A stretch of DNA of 64,000 nucleotides. Origin: a virus. The notes under the pieces were generated by a model. The model was not told where the DNA came from. It worked only from the letters and a program-made list of their open reading frames with translations, and did no database searches. Location of the stretch: positions 25,796-89,795 of IMG/VR virus record IMGVR_UViG_3300032271_000682. One strand, 5' to 3'. Below, in pieces: positions 16,950 through 25,900 of this stretch. The translations under genes and the position numbers were made by a program. Every line of letters begins with the position of its first letter. Within the stretch, counting starts at the first letter, position 1.

Positions 16950-16970
16950 TCAATCATTTACGGAGAAATA

Positions 16971-18221
16971 ATGAGTAATATTCACGCCAATAGTACACAT
17001 AAAAAAAAGAATGACAAATTTTCTAATTTAATCGGCAAAACTGATTTAAAAATTGACGAAAAAGCTCGTGATATGTTACTCATGGCACGAGTGAGTTTGT
17101 TAATCAATCATCCATTTTTTGGAAACTTAGCCACTCGTCTTAGAATGGTTAATGCTGATGAATGGTGTAGCACTGCTGCTACTGATGGTCGATTCTTTTA
17201 TTACAATAGTCGATTCATTACAATGTTGCGTGAAAAAGAAGTTGAATTTCTTTTTGGACACGAAGTGTTGCACGTAGTCTACGATCACATTGGTCGTACT
17301 GAACATCGTGATCATGAATTGTTTAATATTGCTAATGATTATGTGGTTAATGCTGATTTACGGCGACACAAAATCGGAGAATTCATTACATCAGTTCCTT
17401 GTTTGTATGAAGTAAAATACGATGGAAAGGCTAGCGAATGGGTCTACGATGATCTACTGAAAAATGCTCAACACATTGACATTAATTCTCTTATCGAACA
17501 AATGATTGATCAACATCTTGAAGGTGAAGATGATGACTCAGAAGAGGGAAAGGGTCCAGCCAAAATGACACAGGCTGAACGAGATGAATTACGTCAAGAA
17601 ATTAAACAAAGCATTATCAGCGCAGCACAATATGCATCAGCGGGTGAATTGCCTAAGGGGGTAGCTCGTTTATTAAATCAGTTTACTAATCCAACAATGC
17701 CATGGCAAGAATTGATTCAGACCAACTTGACTTCTTCCATTAAAAATGATTATTCTTTTTCTAGACCTAATCGTCGCGGCTGGCATCTAGATGCTGTTTT
17801 GCCAAGTATGACTCCGGGAGAAGAAATAGATGTATGTATCGCTCTTGATATGTCTGGTAGTATTTCTACTAAAGTTGGAAATCAATTTATCAGCGAAGTC
17901 GCTGGAATGATGGATATGTTTGCTGGCTATAAGATTCATATTTTTTGTTTCGACACAAATGTATATGCTGAGGCTGATTTTGATAGTCAGAATTTGGAAA
18001 CTATCGATGAGTATAAACCAAAGGGTGGCGGCGGTACTGACTTTACTGCGATCTTTAATCATCTTAAAAATCGTGGAGAACCAGTAAATCGTTTAATCGT
18101 ATTTACTGATGGTCTGCCTTTTGGAAGTTGGGGAACAGAAGATTTCTGTGATACAACTTGGATCATTCATGGAAGTAAAGATATTATTCCTCCATGGGGA
18201 ACCTACGCTTATTTTGATTAA
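16971..18221 (+). CDS. VWA-like protein with N-terminal metallopeptidase-type domain (DUF2201-like)
   Basis: This 416-residue protein has an N-terminal HExxH motif (GHEVLHVVYDH, near residue 91) typical of the putative metallopeptidase domain found before VWA_2-like domains. A central acidic stretch (EGEDDDSEEGK) follows. The C-terminal VWA-like domain has a MIDAS-type DMSGSIS near residue 293 and a later GGGGTD. It pairs with the upstream MoxR-type ATPase, an architecture shared with other MoxR/VWA systems. Function in the phage is unknown. Confidence 0.83.
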   Translation: MSNIHANSTHKKKNDKFSNLIGKTDLKIDEKARDMLLMARVSLLINHPFFGNLATRLRMVNADEWCSTAATDGRFFYYNSRFITMLREKEVEFLFGHEVLHVVYDHIGRTEHRDHELFNIANDYVVNADLRRHKIGEFITSVPCLYEVKYDGKASEWVYDDLLKNAQHIDINSLIEQMIDQHLEGEDDDSEEGKGPAKMTQAERDELRQEIKQSIISAAQYASAGELPKGVARLLNQFTNPTMPWQELIQTNLTSSIKNDYSFSRPNRRGWHLDAVLPSMTPGEEIDVCIALDMSGSISTKVGNQFISEVAGMMDMFAGYKIHIFCFDTNVYAEADFDSQNLETIDEYKPKGGGGTDFTAIFNHLKNRGEPVNRLIVFTDGLPFGSWGTEDFCDTTWIIHGSKDIIPPWGTYAYFD

Positions 18222-18246
18222 AAATATTTTACTCTCTTAAATTAGT

Positions 18247-18254
18247 CATAAATA
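18247..18254 (+). promoter_or_regulatory. Putative late promoter
   Basis: CATAAATA lies 36 bases before the ATG at 18291; the match is one base from the usual late box. Confidence 0.4.
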
Positions 18255-18290
18255 TTTTAAGATATTTCTAACTAATTCAAGGAGAGTAAT

Positions 18291-19058
18291 ATGGCAAAAT
18301 TTATCAAGCACGTAGGTAAGATCGGTGATAGAAAAGTAGCAGTTGTATTCAGAGAAATTCCAAATGAGGAATGGATGTGTCTGGTAGTTTATACTGAAAC
18401 ATTAAATCAAAACATTCATGATCCTCTTATTACATGTATTGAGAGTGAGCCAGCTCAACGAATGGATAACTTGGCAGATGCGTTGAACAAAAATTATACT
18501 CGTGATGGTAAAATTTTGTTACAGGTTTTGCATGCCGAGGGTATGATGAAGAAAGTTCAAACAAGTCAAGTATTAATGACTCCAGCTCCAAATCAAGCAA
18601 TTAGATTAAGTGAACTCAACAGCATCATGAATGAAATGAGCAAGGGCGAAGATGCGGTCAAACGTTTGGCTGAGTTAGATGCTAGTCGTGGTCTTCAAGA
18701 TCCAAAAGATATTGCTCGTCGTATGCGTGAGAATCAAGAGCGTGAAGTAGCATCAAGAGACAATCGTAGTATTCCATCTACTAACGATGTAATTGGCGAC
18801 AGTGATTTAGCTCGTCAGCGTTTACAACAAGCTGAAAAAATGGCAGCAGAAGCTCGTGGATTATTAGCTGAAAGTGAAAGACTAACTCAAGAAGCCTATG
18901 GAATGGATAGTAGTTTGAATCCAGTTAAAGACAAAGTCAAAAAGACAGTAGATAAAACTACTAAGAAAGCGGCAGAGCCATTATCAGTATCGCAGATTTT
19001 GGCAGAACAAGCTCCTAGAAAAGCTGGTCGTCCTCGTAAGGCAACCGTAACAGGATAA
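18291..19058 (+). CDS. Hypothetical phage protein with coiled coil
   Basis: This 255-residue protein has an N-terminal alpha/beta domain (first 90 residues) and then a long charged helical region (LARQRLQQAEKMAAEAR). Its Lys/Pro-rich tail ends RKAGRPRKATV, an AT-hook-like segment that could bind DNA. It has a strong AAGGAGAG ribosome site. The gene is co-directional with the next small gene, 4 bp away. Confidence 0.7.
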   Translation: MAKFIKHVGKIGDRKVAVVFREIPNEEWMCLVVYTETLNQNIHDPLITCIESEPAQRMDNLADALNKNYTRDGKILLQVLHAEGMMKKVQTSQVLMTPAPNQAIRLSELNSIMNEMSKGEDAVKRLAELDASRGLQDPKDIARRMRENQEREVASRDNRSIPSTNDVIGDSDLARQRLQQAEKMAAEARGLLAESERLTQEAYGMDSSLNPVKDKVKKTVDKTTKKAAEPLSVSQILAEQAPRKAGRPRKATVTG

Positions 19059-19062
19059 TACA

Positions 19063-19362
19063 ATGTCTCCAGAAGTTTTCGCAAAGTGGGAACATATAAT
19101 TGACGGAGTAGAAAAGACTAAAATACCCATCAAATTCGTCGAGAAACTCATTCTTAAGCTAGATGGTCGCAAACAAAAAACAATTAATATTAAAAAATTG
19201 TTTAGTCAGGGTCTTGAAGCTGAAGAAATTGAAATGGCAGTTGTTCGTAAATTAGACGAATATGATGAAGAAATGGTTGGTATTGAGTTTGTTCTAGATT
19301 ATCAGGGAATTGCCGACACTGTACAGCCAGAAATTGATGATCTCTTAAAATCGGTCAAATAG
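19063..19362 (+). CDS. Hypothetical protein
   Basis: This 99-residue helical, charged protein is linked to the upstream gene. It ends just before the ThyX promoter. No family is recognised, although similar small acidic proteins occur in T4-like phages. Confidence 0.7.
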   Translation: MSPEVFAKWEHIIDGVEKTKIPIKFVEKLILKLDGRKQKTINIKKLFSQGLEAEEIEMAVVRKLDEYDEEMVGIEFVLDYQGIADTVQPEIDDLLKSVK

Positions 19363-19365
19363 AAT

Positions 19366-19394
19366 TTGACAAGACATTGTAATAATGTCATAAT
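19366..19394 (+). promoter_or_regulatory. Sigma-70-type promoter of thyX
   Basis: TTGACA, 17-bp spacer, CATAAT. Confidence 0.7.
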
Positions 19395-19414
19395 ATCGTT
19401 TTAGAGAATATTCA

Positions 19415-20089
19415 ATGAAAGTTAAATTAATTAGTTATTCGCAACCAAGTCAAGAAGTCTTAGAAGAAGGTTTAAAAGACGCTCAAGACTTGGTTGCTTT
19501 TTGTGCGCGAGTGTCAAATCCAAGTAATCAAATGAACACTGAGACTAGTGAAAAGTTGATTAAATATCTGATCAAACATAAGCACTGGTCTCCAATGGAA
19601 ATGGTGTCTGTATGTTTAGAAATAGAAACTACTAGAGATATCGGACGTCAATTACTTCGTCATAGATCATTTTCGTTTCAAGAATTCTCACAACGATATG
19701 CTGATCCAACAAAGGACTTGAGCTTTGTCGTTCGCGAAGCTAGACTTCAAGATACAAAAAATCGTCAAAACAGTGTTGCTCTAGATATGACTAATGATGA
19801 TCAACGTCGCATTGCCTATCAATGGGAACAAGGTCAGCTAAATCTAACAAAACAAGCACAAGAATTATATACTTGGGCAATCTCAAAAGGTATTGCCAAA
19901 GAACAAGCACGTGCAGTGTTACCTGAGGGACTGACGATGAGTAGATTGTATGTTAATGGACCACTACGTAGCTGGATTCATTATATTGAAGTTCGCGCTG
20001 ATGAAAGTACTCAACTTGAGCATCGCGAGATTGCAATTGAATGTGCTAGAGTAATTGCCAAAGTATTTCCATTAATATCGGATTTATAA
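19415..20089 (+). CDS. thyX: Flavin-dependent thymidylate synthase ThyX
   Basis: This 224-residue protein makes dTMP from dUMP with FAD and methylene-tetrahydrofolate. The ThyX signature RHRxxSxxExSxRY is present as RHRSFSFQEFSQRY near residue 80, and the later ARAVLPEGLTMSRLYVNGPLRSWIHY matches the conserved substrate-binding end of the family. Length is normal. It supplies dTTP along with the dCMP deaminase at 58896. Its stop overlaps the next start by 1 bp. Confidence 0.95.
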   Translation: MKVKLISYSQPSQEVLEEGLKDAQDLVAFCARVSNPSNQMNTETSEKLIKYLIKHKHWSPMEMVSVCLEIETTRDIGRQLLRHRSFSFQEFSQRYADPTKDLSFVVREARLQDTKNRQNSVALDMTNDDQRRIAYQWEQGQLNLTKQAQELYTWAISKGIAKEQARAVLPEGLTMSRLYVNGPLRSWIHYIEVRADESTQLEHREIAIECARVIAKVFPLISDL

Positions 20090-20412
20090 TGGCATTTATG
20101 GCACCCAGTCAGGAAGAGCGGCGTAAGCCTCCGTCGTTTAGGCGAGTCGGTGATCTAGTAGTTGAAGAGTCTGACATGCTAGTTTATGAATTTGTAATAG
20201 ATAATATAACAGAATCAAATCCAACGGCAGCTGCCTATTGGCAATTAGAAGATTGGCTAAAGACAGATTCTGGGCAATGGATACTTGAACATTCGGTAGA
20301 CGAGCCGTATATATTGTGGTACGAAAATGCCATATACGGTGGGTATACATATCGTATAATGGTCAGACTACGCAAACAAGATCAAACTTATTTCGCATTG
20401 AAATATAAATGA
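20089..20412 (+). CDS. LRW-family small protein
   Basis: This 107-residue protein ends YFALKYK and shares with the next gene the layout W-x-L-E-x-W, WILEHSV and a hydrophobic C-terminal strand. It belongs to a phage-specific family with C-termini of the type FALRW, also seen at 34175, 51694-53168 and 59386. Function is unknown. Confidence 0.75.
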   Translation: MAFMAPSQEERRKPPSFRRVGDLVVEESDMLVYEFVIDNITESNPTAAAYWQLEDWLKTDSGQWILEHSVDEPYILWYENAIYGGYTYRIMVRLRKQDQTYFALKYK

Positions 20413-20433
20413 AAACTATTAATCGGATTTATA

Positions 20434-20769
20434 ATGTCAACTAGTGTGGATAATGATTATACTTATACAGACTGTGGTTATCCAATTGAATACAAAATAG
20501 TCGAAGATAAAGTAAAGAAAATTATACCAGTACTGGTATATAAATTTGAGTATGACGCGTACGGTGGTGTACATGGAGCCAATCCATTATGGACTTCACA
20601 ATTTCAACATTGGAGACTTGGAGAAGAATCAACATGGCTCATGGAACATAGAGTTGGAGATATTAAATTATTCAAATACGTGAATCCTGATACATACTCA
20701 GATATGATGGGAGTCGTAGTTAAATTGTACGAAGAACACGCAGTGTATCATGCACTGAAATGGAGATAA
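20434..20769 (+). CDS. LRW-family small protein
   Basis: This 111-residue protein is homologous to its upstream neighbour: HWRLGEESTWLMEHRVGD aligns with the WLMEH-like segment there, and it ends YHALKWR. It precedes the epimerase gene by 1 bp. Function is unknown. Confidence 0.75.
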   Translation: MSTSVDNDYTYTDCGYPIEYKIVEDKVKKIIPVLVYKFEYDAYGGVHGANPLWTSQFQHWRLGEESTWLMEHRVGDIKLFKYVNPDTYSDMMGVVVKLYEEHAVYHALKWR

Positions 20770-20770
20770 A

Positions 20771-21751
20771 ATGAGAGTATTAGTAACCGGTGGATGTGGA
20801 TTAATTGGTCATAATGTCGTTCAACGACTAGAAGAACAGGGTCATGATGTTAGAATCATCGACAATCAAACTGACTATGGTATTATTCCAGAAGATGAAC
20901 TTAAATATGTCATGACTGAGCGTATTAAAAAGATCAGTCATAAAACTCAAATTCATAAGATTGATATTGAAAGTAAATTTACTGGAAATGTATTTGAGAT
21001 GTTTCTTCCTGAAATTGTAATTCATCTTGCATCTTTCCCTAGACAAAAAGTAGTCAATGCAAACCCACGACGTGGTGCTCAAGTAATGTGCGAAGGGTTG
21101 ATCAATTTGCTAGAATTATCGGCAAAATTCAAAGTGTCAAAATTTGTATATATCAGCAGCAGCATGGTATACGGAGACTTTGAAGACGATGTTCGTGAAG
21201 ATGCTATTTGTACTCCACAAGGACAGTACGGAATTATGAAATTAGCAGGTGAGATGTTAGTTCGTGATTATAGTCGTAAACATGAATCGCTTACTCATAC
21301 GATACTCAGACCCAGTGCTGTATATGGAGAACTAGATATCGAAGACAGAGTTATCAGTAAGTTTATTCTAACTGCTATGAGAAACAATACTATTATGGTT
21401 CATGGTGCTAATACTACGTTGGATTTTACCTATGTAGATGACGCAGCAGATGGTATCGTATCAGCAACGTTTAGTGAAGTAACTAAAAACAAAACTTATA
21501 ACATTACAAAAAGTCATGGTGTCAAACTAGTAGATGCAGCAAAAATGACAATCGATATGGTAACAACTGGTAAGATATATGTTGGACCAAGAGACTTAGA
21601 TTTCCCAGTTCGTGGATCACTTAACGTAGATGAGGCTCGTCAAGATTTTGGATTTAATCCAAAAATTGGAGTACAAGAAGGTTTCCATCGATACTATGAA
21701 TGGCTTAGAAATAGTCCATTCTGGCAAAAAAAGATCAAATTTTCTAAATAA
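20771..21751 (+). CDS. NAD-dependent epimerase/dehydratase (SDR superfamily)
   Basis: The 326-residue protein has the N-terminal NAD-binding motif TGGCGLIG and the extended-SDR catalytic YxxxK as YGIMK near residue 155, preceded by SSSMVYG. PSAVYGELD and the DFTYVDDAADG segment match sugar-nucleotide epimerases. It probably acts on a nucleotide sugar for host or phage surface glycans. The exact substrate is not readable. It converges on the minus-strand nuclease. Confidence 0.9.
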   Translation: MRVLVTGGCGLIGHNVVQRLEEQGHDVRIIDNQTDYGIIPEDELKYVMTERIKKISHKTQIHKIDIESKFTGNVFEMFLPEIVIHLASFPRQKVVNANPRRGAQVMCEGLINLLELSAKFKVSKFVYISSSMVYGDFEDDVREDAICTPQGQYGIMKLAGEMLVRDYSRKHESLTHTILRPSAVYGELDIEDRVISKFILTAMRNNTIMVHGANTTLDFTYVDDAADGIVSATFSEVTKNKTYNITKSHGVKLVDAAKMTIDMVTTGKIYVGPRDLDFPVRGSLNVDEARQDFGFNPKIGVQEGFHRYYEWLRNSPFWQKKIKFSK

Positions 21752-21755
21752 TAGA

Positions 21756-22472
21756 TTATTGACCTAGCCCAAATTTCATACCAGTTGCTTGCTCAATAAC
21801 GGACATTGGAACTTGATATTTAGGTAAATCTTGTACCGGAAGAGTAGCATTTGGCATTAAGTACGCTTGTACTTTTTGACTATGCTTCTCTATAATTATT
21901 TTGTATAGTCTAGTTGGAATTCCTAATCCATTACCGACTATTTGATGACCTTGATCAAAAATCCCTCCGGAAATGACGTAAAAGTCTGTTCCATTTGTCA
22001 TCGCCCACTGACGCTCAAATGTTTCTAATTGTTTCCATATTCCTCTGTTATTATTTGCTACTTGAGGAACCATATTGCTTAAATTAAAACTCTCACTCAT
22101 TATTTGATCATTCTGAGTATTGTTTCCAGCTGGCGACATATGACCACGATCATGAGTTTTCCCCACAATAGCATAATCAGATAGACTAGCAGAACATTGC
22201 GGCGTAACCATTGCATCTGGATGAAAGTTATCTCTGCGTTTGGCTGGCCCACTAATTTCTGCTATTGTTAAATGTTCAAATACGGCGATTGGCGCTTTGA
22301 CATCACAACGATGAATCACCGCATAATTCATATGACAAATTTCTTGATCACCTTGATGAATTTGATACTGTGGTGTTCCGTTGACCGTGAATTGAGGGCA
22401 CTGATTGTCAATTGTGCCAGCTAACGATGACATTGACCATAGCAATATTATTAGAGAGACAATGTGTTTCAT
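21756..22472 (-). CDS. Secreted DNA/RNA non-specific endonuclease (NucA/NucB-type)
   Basis: The start at 22472 is chosen because an AAAGGATAATC ribosome site precedes it and the first 19 residues (MKHIVSLIILLWSMSSLAG) form a signal peptide. The 238-residue product carries the family signature DRGHMSPAGN near residue 105, with catalytic His, and a downstream NMVPQVANNNRGIWKQLE Asn/Glu region. It likely degrades nucleic acid in the periplasm or outside the cell. A late-type box lies upstream on the minus strand. Confidence 0.92.
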   Translation of the reverse strand: MKHIVSLIILLWSMSSLAGTIDNQCPQFTVNGTPQYQIHQGDQEICHMNYAVIHRCDVKAPIAVFEHLTIAEISGPAKRRDNFHPDAMVTPQCSASLSDYAIVGKTHDRGHMSPAGNNTQNDQIMSESFNLSNMVPQVANNNRGIWKQLETFERQWAMTNGTDFYVISGGIFDQGHQIVGNGLGIPTRLYKIIIEKHSQKVQAYLMPNATLPVQDLPKYQVPMSVIEQATGMKFGLGQ

Positions 22473-22491
22473 GATTATCCTTTGTATATTG

Positions 22492-22499
22492 TATTTATA
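22492..22499 (-). promoter_or_regulatory. Putative late promoter for the nuclease
   Basis: TATAAATA on the minus strand, 19 bases before the ATG at 22472; it is back to back with the plus-strand box at 22507. Confidence 0.6.
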
Positions 22500-22506
22500 T
22501 ACAAAC

Positions 22507-22515
22507 GATAAATAC
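22507..22515 (+). promoter_or_regulatory. Putative late promoter for the metalloprotease-like gene
   Basis: GATAAATAC, 6 bases before the ATG at 22522; a near-leaderless transcript is predicted. Confidence 0.6.
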
Positions 22516-22521
22516 TTAACT

Positions 22522-22911
22522 ATGAGACTATTTGAATTCGATGAATCATCCACTAAAATACCCAAACTCAATGAGTTTGTAAAATGGGTGTGTAAGAAAA
22601 TAGGCGCAAAAGATTGCCCAACTGTAAAGTATGGCACTAGTTTAGATAAAGTAAAACAACTTAGAACTTTTGGTAGCACAACTAGTAACGGTGATATATG
22701 GGTTCACATTGAAAATAGAAACTTAGCTGACATTATGAGAACACTGTGTCATGAGATTATACATTTTAAGCAATTTGGAGCAGGCACTGCCAGCGATGAT
22801 ATGGATGATAAACAACGCCAGCACATAGAAGATGAAGCCAATGCTTATGCCGGTCGATTAATGAGAGACTACGGCAAAATTCACAAAGACATATACGAAA
22901 ATATCAATTAA
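22522..22911 (+). CDS. HExxH zinc metallopeptidase-like protein
   Basis: The start MRLFEFDES follows the late box closely; longer upstream frames would run through divergent promoters. The 129-residue protein has CHEIIHFKQ (HExxH) near residue 75, and DEANAYAGRLM further on may supply the third zinc ligand (E-A-x-A-Y pattern). The N-terminus weakly resembles the capsid-targeting pattern. It could be a small peptidase packaged in or acting on the virion; this is inference. Confidence 0.72.
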   Translation: MRLFEFDESSTKIPKLNEFVKWVCKKIGAKDCPTVKYGTSLDKVKQLRTFGSTTSNGDIWVHIENRNLADIMRTLCHEIIHFKQFGAGTASDDMDDKQRQHIEDEANAYAGRLMRDYGKIHKDIYENIN

Positions 22912-22917
22912 GTATCC

Positions 22918-22937
22918 TAATCTATTTAAATAGATTA
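22918..22937 (+). terminator. 20-bp palindrome, possible terminator or regulatory site
   Basis: A perfect inverted repeat (TAATCTATTT and complement) lies between the metalloprotease stop and the next late box. There is no T tract, so the role is uncertain. Confidence 0.35.
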
Positions 22938-22938
22938 A

Positions 22939-22947
22939 GATAAATAC
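22939..22947 (+). promoter_or_regulatory. Putative late promoter for internal-protein operon
   Basis: GATAAATAC, 23 bases before the ATG at 22971, heading four linked genes through 28183. Confidence 0.65.
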
Positions 22948-22970
22948 TCTATTGATTAGGATGTATAAAC

Positions 22971-25900
22971 ATGTCAGACATTAAAAAATTTATGGATATC
23001 ATGATGGAAACTACCGCTGGAGCAACCTCTAGTGGTTCAGTCGCTGAAGTATCTCAGCCAATGATGTCTACTCAACGAAGAGTAAATCCTAGTATCTATA
23101 CTAATCAAGCTTCAAAATCTGATGATCATTGTCCTGAGTGTAAATGTAATCCATGTGAATGTCATGAAGCAAGCAGAAAAGCTCCAACAGCACCAAAAGC
23201 AAAAGAATTTGGTTTATGGCAAAATAGCGTATTAGCTGGAAAAGCACAAAAAGATAAAAAAACTAAAAAAGAAACCAATGAATCAGTTAAAATTTTAAAA
23301 ACTACTAAAACTCCTACTGGTAAGCAAGTACAAGGAAATTACGGTCTAGATTATCAGCCGGAAGAAAAACTAGATATGTACGGGCACTCAATGAGAGGAA
23401 GTCCAAAGTTACATTCTCCTAGAATCCCTGACAATAAATATCCTGGACAAGGACCTGGACGCCCTGAAAATATTAGCTCAACTGATGCATTTGACGTTTT
23501 AAAAAAAGATCCATTTGGTCGTGACAGCAATATGACAGAAGATGATCTAGAAGAAGATTGGGAAGACATTAAGAATGCTGGTAAAAAAACAATTGGGGCT
23601 GGAGCAATAGGGTTAGCAGCATTAGGCGGAGGCGGAACGCAAGCACAAACCGTTCCTGCTAATACAGGTACAAACGTAGCTCAAACACAGTCGGTTTCAT
23701 CTAATGCAGCAATAGTAAAAAGTTTGGTGAATCCCGAGGCACGACAAAGATTCTTAAAACAACACTCGGATACTACGGCTCAATTAAAAGATCCAAAATA
23801 TGATCATAATCCAGATGCTTTAGCACAACATGCAACTTATCCTAAAGAACAACATAGTCAATATATACAAAATGTCAAGAATGTGGCAGAATTTCAAAAT
23901 CCCTATCAGATTATTCGCACTGCGTTAAACATGGCAGGATTAACTCCACAGGAAGTTTTACAAAATCTACCTAAAGGATACAAACTTCCATCAACAGAGC
24001 CTAAATCTGAGCCAGTGCGAATTCCAGGTGATCCAGGATACAAAGCACCGGTAAACGAATTTAAAAAATCTTCAAGAAATATTAATGAACTTGAATATGG
24101 TCAAGGTCAGCGCCAACTAAGATTAGCAGAAGTAGATGATAAAAGTGAACTAGATAGCTCTGGTATTCAAAGAATTATCAAAAAAATGGCGGCTAAACAT
24201 CAAGACGAAAAATGGACTAAAGAGCAGTTAGCTGCATTAGGTAAAAAATTAGCAGCGGCTGGTCGTAGAGAAGAAGAACGTAAGAATAAAAAGGGCGTTA
24301 AAGAAACAGCAAACAAACCTAAATCTCCAAATCGTAATGATCCATGGGAACAAGGTTGGTCTGCTGCTCATCGACTTCAAAGCAACTATGAGTGTCCATA
24401 TAAAAAAGGTACCGCTGAGTACGAGCGTTGGATGAATGGTTACGAAGAAGGCAGCTCACAACGTGGACATTATGATGAAAGTGTGAAGGAAGGCTCTGAT
24501 CAACAGTTAACGATTCAACAGTTAGCTACTATCAGTGACGAAGCATTAGACAATGCTTATCACTATGGTCGTAGCACACCGGGAAATACATTTGGTTGGC
24601 AGGCAAATTTAAAATCTGCTGCTTATGCTAAACAAATGATTGATAAGGGTATCACTGATATTGAAGCAATTAGTGACGCTATTCATAAAGGATGGAATGT
24701 TACTGCTAAAGCATTTGTACAAAATCCTGATAAATTTGACGACACAAAAAAATTAAAAGCAGCTGGCAAACTAGAAGCAAAACTTCAACAACGAGAAAAA
24801 TTGATGAACATTGGTTATAGTCAATTACCAGACGAAGAACAAGAAAAAGATCGTGTAGTTGCTAGAGCGTTATTACAAGCCATTACAGGTCAACAAGATA
24901 TGTCTGAAGCAGTAGAAGATCATACTAAAATCAAAGTTGATAGAATATCATCTAAATATCCAGGAACAAATATTTTAACTGGGAGTTCGTCCGTTCGTGT
25001 TGGAAGAAAGGGAAAATCTTCAATTGGAACATTTCCAACTTTTGAAATAGATGGACACAGATATATAACTCTTGCTGACGGAAATAAAATAGAAAGAGCG
25101 TTGAGACAAGATGTAGCGGAAGACCTAGAAGAAAGCAAACGCACAATGAGTCGTGCTGCTAAGGGTAATGAAAAGTATGGTAAAGATGGAATGCAGGCAT
25201 TAGCCAAAGCAGGTCGTGAAGGTAAAGATTTAGATAAAATCAGAGCCAAGTATAACAAATATGACGAAGACATTGAAGAAGGTTGGAGTCAAAAATACAA
25301 AAATTCAATCAACTGCTCACATCCTAAAGGATTTTCACAAAAAGCACATTGTGCAGGAAAAAAGAAACACAACGAATCAATAGAAATGGAAATGACTTGT
25401 GAAGATTGTGGTATGTGTAAAACACACGGAGATCATAATCACAACGCTCTTGATGAAGCCTGTTGGAAAGGTTATCACAAAGAAGGTATGAAAACTATGT
25501 TTGGAAAAGAATACCCTAACTGTAAAAAAAATAAAAATGAGAGTCTAGAAACTTATATTCGTAAAGGTGAGTGTCCTGGGTGTGGAGGATCAATGATTGC
25601 TGAAGGGCAATTAAACGAAAAACAAGATGCGTGTTATCACAAAGTAAAATCAAGATACAAAGTGTGGCCTAGTGCTTATGCGTCAGGAGCATTGGTTCAA
25701 TGTAGAAAAAAAGGTGCTGCCAATTGGGGTAACAGTACAAAAAAAGAATCCATTGATCTAGATGAAAATCTACATGACTGGTTCGGAAAAGAAAAATGGG
25801 TGCGTATGGATACGAAGGGCAACATAAAAGGCCCTTGCGCTAGAGGTTCAAAAAGTGAAGGTAAGCCCAAGTGCTTACCACAAAGCAAAGCACACAGTAT

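Noticed and set aside
24920-25273. Minus-strand ORF of 117 codons
   Set aside because: Shadow of the modular polyprotein; Leu/Ser-rich composition typical of an antisense frame.
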